Below are positions 56,461-64,000 of a stretch of 64,000 bases of DNA, piece after piece. Location: NCBI GenBank assembly GCA_009602735.1, contig WELA01006130.1, positions 631,473-695,472 of the forward strand. The letters run 5' to 3'. The position numbers and the translations under genes were made by a program. Numbering within the stretch: the first letter of the stretch is position 1; each line of letters opens with the position of its first letter. The DNA comes from Mesotaenium endlicherianum. Taxonomy: Eukaryota > Streptophyta > Zygnematophyceae > Zygnematales > Mesotaeniaceae. The notes beneath the pieces are model-generated. The model had not been told where the DNA came from. It searched no databases and saw nothing but the letters and a program-made list of their open reading frames with translations.

Positions 56461-57477
56461 TTATATGACTTCCGGGTCATGACGTAAGCAATGTGTACGC
56501 GACTCCGCAAACAGTCGCGACTTTTCAAAAAGTCGCGATGACGCAAAATCGCCCATTTGGCGTGAAGCGATTTTCCGTCGAGAAGTCTCCAAACGGCCAA
56601 ACGGCGCGTTTTCGAGCATTCGGCCGAGCGGTCATGTCCATTTGAGCTTTTATCCGAATGGTCACATCCATTCGGGTGTTAAACCGAATGAGTCACGTCT
56701 CTTTGATCGCTTTTGTGGACATGACCCAGTGCCCTAGGTGGTGACTTGAAGCACTCCAGTGCCTCACGTTGTGCAGGTATAAATACCTGTAGAGTCATTG
56801 TGAGTGCAACTCTCACAAGCAGACATTGTATGTTGGTGTACATTTACGCTTCTTTTTAGGACTTGTCAATTTTGCACTTGGAGTAATTTTCTTTCTGCTA
56901 ATATTAAATATTCCTTGAATAGCGAGGAAAAGATCCTCTCGAAAAAGCAAAAACGCCCAAAAACATTACAACGCACGATTGGCGTGAAACGATTTTTTAG
57001 GAAACCGTCGCGAAACGTCCAAACGGCAAAACGGCTTGTTTTGAGTATTCGACGAAACGGGTCACGCCCGTTTGCCCGCTTTTATTGAACATGAACCAGT
57101 GCTCTAGCAGGTGACTTGAAGCAGTCCAGTGCCTCATTTTGTACAAGTAAATATACTTGCAAGTAATTGTAAGTGCAACTCTCACAGCACGCATGCTCTA
57201 CCTCGGATTCCTCTCACCAATATTTTTTGCAATTTGTTGTTAATTTCTCCTTCTTTTACTTGAATACCGAGCAAAGGATCTTGAGTTAAAGCAAAAACGT
57301 AACAACCGCAATTTCGCCCACGCGTCGCGTCAGTTTTTTCGATGCGCTCTTTTACCATGCTGCCCACCTCTCCTGCTGCACACGTCCCCCACGACAACGG
57401 CCACCACGCCTCCCGCAACTAGGGCAGTACCCGTATCTACTTCTTGCTCGCCCTCATCTTCGGCTGTTCATTTTGTC

Positions 57478-59051
57478 ATGACAGATACCTCGATACACGC
57501 GCACATGCCTCCCTTCTCCGTTGCTATGCCTGCACGCCTTCTGTTTCGCCCTTCCTACGCACGTGTTAACAATGCACGCATCGTAATGCTCGTTAATGAC
57601 GTTGTATCTATTGTAGTTGTCATTGACACTGGGGCTCAGCCTGTCTTCATTGGCGCTTGCGTATGTCAACAGTTGCAGCTGTTAAAGGATGACATCATTA
57701 GCAATGACATACGCGTGGCTATCGCCTTAGACAGTTCCACCCAGTCTATAGGAGTGACATGTCGACACCTCGCTATCACGCTCAACAAGAGTACTATTGC
57801 GGAGCTTTCATTGTATGCTCAAGAGGTAGTGACTGACTCTACAATGTATGACGTGTTCTTGAATCAAGAATTGAACTTACCCATGGGCCTGTTCGTCAAA
57901 TCTTGGACCTGGACGCAGCACGCACATTAGTGAGCTTATTATTGCACATGAGGAATACATATGGGCTATTTGCCTACATTTCTCACTCTTGCTAGCTCTT
58001 CTCTAGACGTATCTTCTGCTACATTTATTGAGGCGTGTGTTGTTACTTACTCACATCCTTCCTCTATTGCCATAGTTGTCGCTCATGCGCAAGTTGAAGC
58101 CAGCCTCCATGCCATCCGCTCTCAACCACATACTTCACCCTCACCTGCTTCGTTCTTAGGAGCTATAGACCTTTGTTTACAGCCCTTGTCTCCGCCCTCC
58201 GATGGCCTTACTGTTCTTGACCTGATTGGTGGGCTATTCACCACCGCTGTTGCCCTTCTGCACTACAACATCTAAATTTGCCGAACATTTCTACTGCAAT
58301 TGTAATCCTCAAGCCCGCCTCGCCAATCTGCACCACCTTCACCTATTGTCCCAAGCTATTTCTACTTTGTTTTTCCCTTTCGCATTCCACAACTGCCACT
58401 CCGCACTTCCGTAAGACATCTCGCTCCTAGGCCACGATAACCTTGCTGCGCTGGGTCCTAGTGATCTGGTCGTGGCTGGATGGAGTGTTAGGGCCACTCT
58501 CGAGCCGGTTACAACTGCGGCCTCGGAGATCCTCGTTTGCGCCTCCACCATGAGCTTGTTTGGATCTTGCAGGTACTCCAGCATGGCTCTTTCCCTCACC
58601 TGCCTATTTTTTGGAGAATGCTCCCTCTGCAGACAATGCCTGCGCCCATTTTCGCGCTGATTTTGCTCTCATCACTTCCATTTTGGGGGACGACGTTATC
58701 CTTGACGCGGCTGCTGTTGGCGCCATCGCCCACCGGCTGACAAACTTGGCTTCTTCTCCCGCTCTGCAGGCTGCCGCCACCGCCGTCCATAGTCATCCGC
58801 CACGTCAATTCCTCCAAGCTATCCTTTCTCCTCGCTTGACCCTAACACCCGCCTTGCGTCCTGATCCCCCTTCACAATGTCCCCTTAACGTTCCTCACCA
58901 ACCACGCCGTATCTTACTTACGCTCGTCAGTCGATCGCAGTCTTATGCCTTTTGTCCCCAGCCCAACCCGTCTCGGGGCCCCAGCATGCTATATGATCCT
59001 AGGTATGGAATATGTGCGTATGGGTCGGTCGGGATACAAACTATACGCTAA
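57478..59051 (+). pseudogene. Retroelement relic with retropepsin-like and cytosine-methyltransferase-like regions
   Basis: The first frame (57478-57930) has a retropepsin-like core (VVIDTGAQPVFIGACV) and general similarity to gypsy protease regions. Downstream, in several frames, are stretches like a C5 cytosine methyltransferase: TVLDLIGG near 58210 (motif I-like), PSDLVVAGW near 58465 (start of motif IV-like) and YFLENAPS near 58605 (motif VI-like), followed by an Ala/Pro-rich region to 59051. Methyltransferase domains captured by retrotransposons are known from charophyte algae and dinoflagellates, which fits. No reverse transcriptase lies next to it. Broken, several breaks, old. Confidence 0.5.
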
Positions 59052-59609
59052 AATGCGTCGTATTCGCTAAATACGTGCATACGAAATTTGATTCCACTAA
59101 ATGGTCGATCCCGGTCTATTGACCTGTCGATTTTTGTTTTTATTTACTTAGCCTCAATTACAATTTTGGTTCGTGTACACGTAAATGTAAGACCGAATCG
59201 CAACCACGTTCGCCGCGGCCATGTGAGCGGGTGTGCACGCTCTTTGTGAGTTTCAAATATCTCAACAAATCGACTGTCTTGTCGACGAAGCAAGTTGCCG
59301 CGACACTTGGCTTTCACACTGTAGTCTATTCAGAGATTAAAGTTGAACTTGGTGAAATCAAGTGTTTGGCCTTGGACTCTAGTAAAGAGTAAAATAAAAG
59401 CACACATTTATGATTTATCACTTAACATACGACAACACGTACAACTAAGACTGTGTTACACTGTAAAAGTAAGGCTGTAAAGTAACACTATATAACTCGC
59501 TCACCCAGTCAGTGCATATCTTGTATACACACTCTGTAATTTCAGATTTAATTAATTATGATTTGTTGTTACAACCATTACTCCAATTTTTATAGTAACA
59601 TACATGTCG

Positions 59610-59741
59610 TGCATTATGGGGTCAGACGCGTCTGATGAGTATAAGCAACGCACAAGTAGGCAAGCAAGCTTCGCTATAATGGAAGCAAAAATGCATGTAG
59701 CCTTAAGGGCAAAAGAAGGTCAGCTGTCAAATGTTTTAATT
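59610..59741. repeat. 132-bp direct repeat, left copy
   Basis: Runs from TGCATTATGG to TGTTTTAATT and matches 60735-60866 with about 15 differences. Confidence 0.8.
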
Positions 59742-60734
59742 AGGGAACGTGTACTCTCCAGAGTGAGTACCTCAAGACTGTAATTTGGTAGGAAAACAAC
59801 CAATGAAGTCTGGCCCAAAAGATCACTAGAGGCACATCTTGATCTTCAAGAGTACTCCTATGGCAAGGTTTACACTATGACTTTGCTTGTGAAGTTCTTC
59901 AAGTGACAGGAAGCCAGAAGGGCTTGCTCTTCACAAGAGAGAGACTATGTGGTCCTGAAAGCACAAGAGAAAAAAGTGTAAGCTTTACTGAAAATTCCGT
60001 CACTTACGGCTGACATAATAGACTTCTAAAGAGATGTCCTACTAAGGACATGAATTGCAAAACCGACGCTAAAGACGGCGGATTCAGTGCACACAGTCAC
60101 GCTAGGAGGCTCTCCTAAGTCCACAAAATTGGAGGCAAGGCAAGTACCAGCTCTCCTATTGGCTAAGCACAACACACACTAATCAAATATAGTGCAATGA
60201 AGAGGATGCATGACTCTCATTGGCGGAGCTTACCTCAACCAATGCTACCTAGATAACGCCTCAAAAGTAGATCTGAAACGTAAGGAAGCTTCCTCTAGGA
60301 ATGAGTGATGCAGTCACCAAGTTATAGCTCTACTGGTACTCATATACTATGCTAATGCACGCAAAGTGTACTTTATCAAGCATGCGGATTTGTACGCTAT
60401 TGGCTCAAGGTTCTTGGAGTCGCGAAGAGCCAACAGCGTGACCTTTGGGCACATTGAGTCACAAAGTGGCCCTTGGTGGAACTCCGCTAGTGGCCGGTAG
60501 GTGGCGCGGACTAGATCGCAAACATCTCGCTCGATACTTGACCAAATGGCGCAAAACCGGTGCCGTTCGGAAGGTGACTCGACGTGCTTCACTTTAGCGG
60601 TTTGGAATGCTAGCAAAGGTTGACATATGGATGCGTAAAGCAAGGTCAAAGTTGGCCGTCCTAGGTCAATGGTCGACACACGTGTGGCTCGGCTTGGGCG
60701 ACGGTCCCGACCTAATGAGTCATGACAGCTGTTG

Positions 60735-60866
60735 TGCATTATGGAGTTGGACGCGTCTGATCAGTATAAGCAACACATAAGTAGGCAAGCAAGATTTGCG
60801 GTAGTGGAAGCAAAAATGCATGTGGCCTTCAGGCCAAAAGAAGGTCAGCTGTCAAATGTTTTAATT
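60735..60866. repeat. 132-bp direct repeat, right copy
   Basis: Same orientation as the left copy, 1.1 kb apart. It abuts a C-rich stretch (minus-strand purine tract) next to element 4, so one or both copies may be LTR sequence. Confidence 0.8.
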
Positions 60867-60879
60867 CTCCCCCCAGCTC

Positions 60880-63800
60880 TCAACCTCCAACTGATGAGCT
60901 AAGATTGCTACCGCTAGCTAACTCAGAGCAGTAATTACAAAACCAGTCTCCTGCTGGAACGGGCTCTAGTGGGGGGTCGAGGCAGCCGATAGAAGCCGAG
61001 GTTGCAGTTGTTGCAAAGCAGCATCTTGGCCTCCTTGCCAGGGCTGTGGCAGATCTGGCACGCCCAGTCCTTGGGCGGCCGCGCGTCGCGGGGACAAATC
61101 TGCACATCAAGATAAGGCAGATAGCATGGACCGCAATTTTTTGTGTGGTCCTTGTGAAGACGGCCATCTGCGCCTTCCAGCTCCAGGAATCTTGATGCCA
61201 AGGCACGCTTGACGCGAAAGATGACCGGCGAGCGGCTGGTGCGAGGGTGTTCTTCGTTTGGCGTCACAGGTACACAAAGTCACCAACAGAAAATTGCAAC
61301 ACCCGCGGACGATAGGCTCCTCCACGAGTCATGGCATACCTCAGCATGTTGCGATGCTGGGCATTACTACTAAGGTAGTCCATGACCATAGGCATCAGGC
61401 GCTGGAGAAGCTGGGCACGCTGCCTAATACGAGCACTCCATGCCTCAAGACTATCCAAGTCCAAGACGCTCTCAGCCACTGTCCTCGCCGCCGCTGGGAG
61501 GATTGGCTGGCGTCCATAGAGGAGAAAGTAAGGAGAATGGGAGGCCAAGGAGGCCTGGCGACTGAACTTGTATCCATAGCCAGCCATGGGAGTGCGTCGT
61601 CCCAATGGGTGCTGTCGTGGGTCAAGCAATAGTTGTGCAGCCCCAGCTTGACAATTTGCACCATGCGCTGTGCAAGGCCGTCAGCCTAGAGGTGATCGCG
61701 GGAGGTGGTGCGGTGGTCGATCATGGAGCGCTCCAGCAGCTTCTAAAAGCTGCCTTGGAACTCCTTGCCCTGGTCGGTCAGCACCTCAGCGCAGCCGCCA
61801 AAACGGCCAAGGACCTGATCAAGGAACGTCTGGGCAATCCCCTCACTGGCCTTGCTAGGCAAGGGCTCAGCTCGATCCACTTGGACAAGTGCTCGATCAT
61901 TACCAAGACGTAGAGGTTGCCTCGGCGGGACTTGGGCAACTTCCCAGCAAAGTCCAATGACCACCTATAGAACAGCCTCTCAATGGGAAGGGGGCTAAGG
62001 GCAACGGTGCATGCTGTGAAGCTCAAGCGCACACGGTCGCAGAGAGTGCAACTGCTGATGACGTCGGCCAGACCTTAGCCATGTTGTGCCACCAGTACTC
62101 AGCCAGTACTCACCAGTACTCAGCCTAGAGAAGGCTGAGAGTGCGCTCGACACCAAAGTGTCCAAGGGCCTCATGCACTGTGCGCACCAGCTGACTACGT
62201 ATAGCGAGCTCGGGTACCACCAGATGGAGCCGTCGGCCATCACGCGCCGCAGCCGCCCCTCCATGAAGACGAAGTTACGGCTGCGCTTGAGGACGCGCTC
62301 GCTCTCCCTTGCGTCCACGCGTGGCACCAACTCCTTAGCGGCAACGTACTGCAGCAACGCAGCGTCATCCCACACGTCCTTGGGCCCGCGCTGCCAGCTG
62401 TCCTGCTCTTCTGCTGCAGCCAATGCCAGACGCCTTGTGTTGACCACCACCAAGTCGCGGTCAGTGAGCCCTGCTGGCCGTGTATCGCTCTCCACTGTGA
62501 AGGCCAAGAAGGCTGCCGCATGCCACGCACTGGCTCGTCCTTGTTGTGACGGGCCACAATCAGGTCCCTAGAGGAGGGCAGTGGGTTGTGGCTGAGGCCG
62601 TCGACGTCCATGTTGGTTGAGCCCGGGCAATGGTGCACGTCAAACGTGTACTCCTGCAGAATGAGTGCCCACCGCGCGTACTTGCCTGTGAGGCGCTCCG
62701 ACGTCATGAGCCACTTAAGCGCTGATGGTCGGTGACAAGGCGGAAGTGGGTGCCGTAGAGGTAGTCCCTGAAGTGCACAATGGTCCAGACGGCTGCCAGG
62801 CACTCTCCCTTGTAAGAGCCATAGTTGGCCTCGGCGCGGTTGTTGCTGCAACTGGCGTACGCCACCACGTGCTCAAAGCCGTCGTGCTCTTGCACCAGCA
62901 CTGCTCCCAGCCTTGCCTGCGACCAGTCGGTGTGGAGGATGAAGGGCTTGGTGTGGTCAGGCCGCCGCAGCACTGGAGCGCTCACCAGCAGCTCCTTGAG
63001 CTTGTCAAACGCCGCTTGCTGCTCTGTCCCCCATACATAAGCTACCCCCTTCCGCAGCAAGTCGTTAAGTGGCTTAGCAAGCTCGCTGAAGCCAGGTACA
63101 AAGCTGCGGTAGTGATTGGCAATCCCTAGGAAGGCCCTCATTTGCGAGATGTCGGTAGGCGGCGGGATGCCTCTGATGGTCAAGATCTTGGCCAGTTGCG
63201 GCGCCAAGCCACTAGAGGAGAGGAGATGTCCGAGGTACTCCACCTCTTGGGTCCCAAAGGTGCACTTGCCTGGATGGCACTTGAGCCCAACGGCCTCCAA
63301 GCGGTCCAGGACGGCGGTGATGTGCGCCACGTGCTCCTCAAACGTCTCACTGAAGATAACCACGTTATGGATGTAGCACTGGGCAAAGAATAGCCCTGCC
63401 AGCTCCTTATCCATGACCCGCTGGAAGGTAGTTGGAGCGTTTTCTAGCCCGAAGGGCATCACTCTCCACTCGTAGAGACGCTGTGCCCCCCAGAACTCCG
63501 TCTTGTGCTGGTTCTCCTCCGCAATAGGTATCTGGTTGAAGCCTTTCCTCAAACCCAACACCGAGAACCAAGTGCACGTGCCAATGTCAACGAAGATCTC
63601 ATCAAGGGAAGGCATAGGATATCAGTCCTGCTCAGTGACCTCGTTTAGCTCACGATAGTCACCGCACATCCTCTTTTCAAACCTGTTGCCTGAGGCACCC
63701 TTCTTTGCCAACATGATTGTGGGGGCCGCGTAGGTAGAGGAGGACTCCTAAATAAGCTAGTTATTCTCCAGCTTTCTTGTCTGCGTGCTAAACAGGTTGT

Positions 63801-64000
63801 CCTTGAAATGATTGTAACGGTAGCGCTTTTAGAAGATGGGCACGTCAGATGTGAGGCAAAACCTCATGGGGTTGCCCAATGTAGTGCCCTAAGTCGTGCA
63901 TGTCGCTAGCAAAGCAGGCGCTGCGCCGGGCATCGAGCATCTCTGTCAGTTACGCTGCCTGCTCCACAGCTTACAAATGGGGGCTGTTGGGGGCGGTGCC
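60880..64000 (-). mobile_element. Element 4: Ty3/gypsy retrotransposon with PHD-finger-like 3' module, broken, cut by window edge
   Basis: Minus-strand pol. Reverse transcriptase lies at about 63615-62704 and beyond (FNQIPIAEENQHKTEFWGAQ, MPFGLENAPTTFQRVMDKEL, YLGHLLSSSGLAPQLAK), RNase H in the same frame (HTDWSQARLGAVLVQEHDGF), integrase parts at about 62507-61264 (FYRWSLDFAGKLPKSRRGN, VMIEHLSKWIEL, SPYFLLYGRQPILPAAARTV). Downstream of the integrase, at about 61100-60900, is a Cys-rich PHD-finger-like module (DWACQICHSPGKEAKMLLCN and PAGDWFCNYCSELA). Several breaks. The 5' end lies beyond the window. Confidence 0.8.

Larger units (their letters stand above)
55200..57304 (+). mobile_element. 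Family B LTR cluster with a nested solo LTR
   Basis: At 55200-55382 lies sequence matching the 3' internal end of element 2. A family B LTR starts at 55383 (TGTAACGAGC) and resumes at about 56969-57304. It is interrupted by another family B LTR at 56025-56968 (starts TGCAACGATCTGAG, ends CATTACA). The inserted copy has no internal region, so it is a solo LTR. Confidence 0.65.
59052..60879. other. Repeat-rich spacer, no gene recognised
   Basis: About 1.8 kb between two broken retroelements. It holds a pair of 132-bp direct repeats (separate entries). Short open frames are not supported. Confidence 0.5.

Noticed and set aside
1-64000. CRISPR arrays, bacterial operons, rRNA genes
   Set aside because: None seen; spliced genes and retroelements show that this is eukaryotic nuclear DNA.

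Overview
This 64 kb window is nuclear DNA of a green-lineage eukaryote, most probably a green alga. The genes are rich in introns with GT...TGCAG borders. The best-conserved proteins look plant-like: a plastid/mitochondrial MscS-like channel, a plant-type ABC1K kinase, mitochondrial NDUFA9 and stomatin-like protein 2. The transposable elements are Ty3/gypsy chromovirus-like and PIF/Harbinger. I cannot name the species. Three runs of N (12560-12809, 24993-25517, 50568-50910) are assembly gaps next to poly-G or CT repeats.

The left third (1-22.2 kb) is an ordinary gene block of seven host genes on strictly alternating strands: AP-2 alpha adaptin (-, cut by the window edge), stomatin-like protein 2 (+), a mitochondrial-type elongation factor P (-), a SENP8/DEN1-like NEDD8 protease (+), an MscS-like channel (-), complex I subunit NDUFA9 (+) and an ABC1K atypical kinase (-). 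Most can be read exon by exon with matching splice phases. Divergent pairs share about 0.6-0.8 kb of upstream DNA.

From about 22.85 to 42.95 kb lies what looks like one large PIF/Harbinger-type DNA transposon, bounded by a 16-bp inverted repeat. It carries the DDE transposase (+) and the Myb/SANT partner gene (-) usual for the superfamily. Between them lie a C5 cytosine DNA methyltransferase (-) with an unrecognised C-terminal extension, a divergent small unknown gene (+), and an F-box/leucine-rich-repeat-like gene (-). An 8.8 kb Ty3/gypsy element with 0.72 kb LTRs has inserted into the Myb/SANT gene, making a GCTAT target duplication. This composite transposon is the main candidate for an undescribed system.

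The right third (43.2-64 kb) is a graveyard of LTR retroelements: a second gypsy element whose LTR contains a tRNA-like module, a pol-less relative of the first element that keeps its extra downstream ORF, nested LTR copies, a relic with a retropepsin-like region and a second cytosine-methyltransferase-like domain, and a fourth gypsy element on the minus strand followed by a PHD-finger-like module. No convincing host gene was found there.
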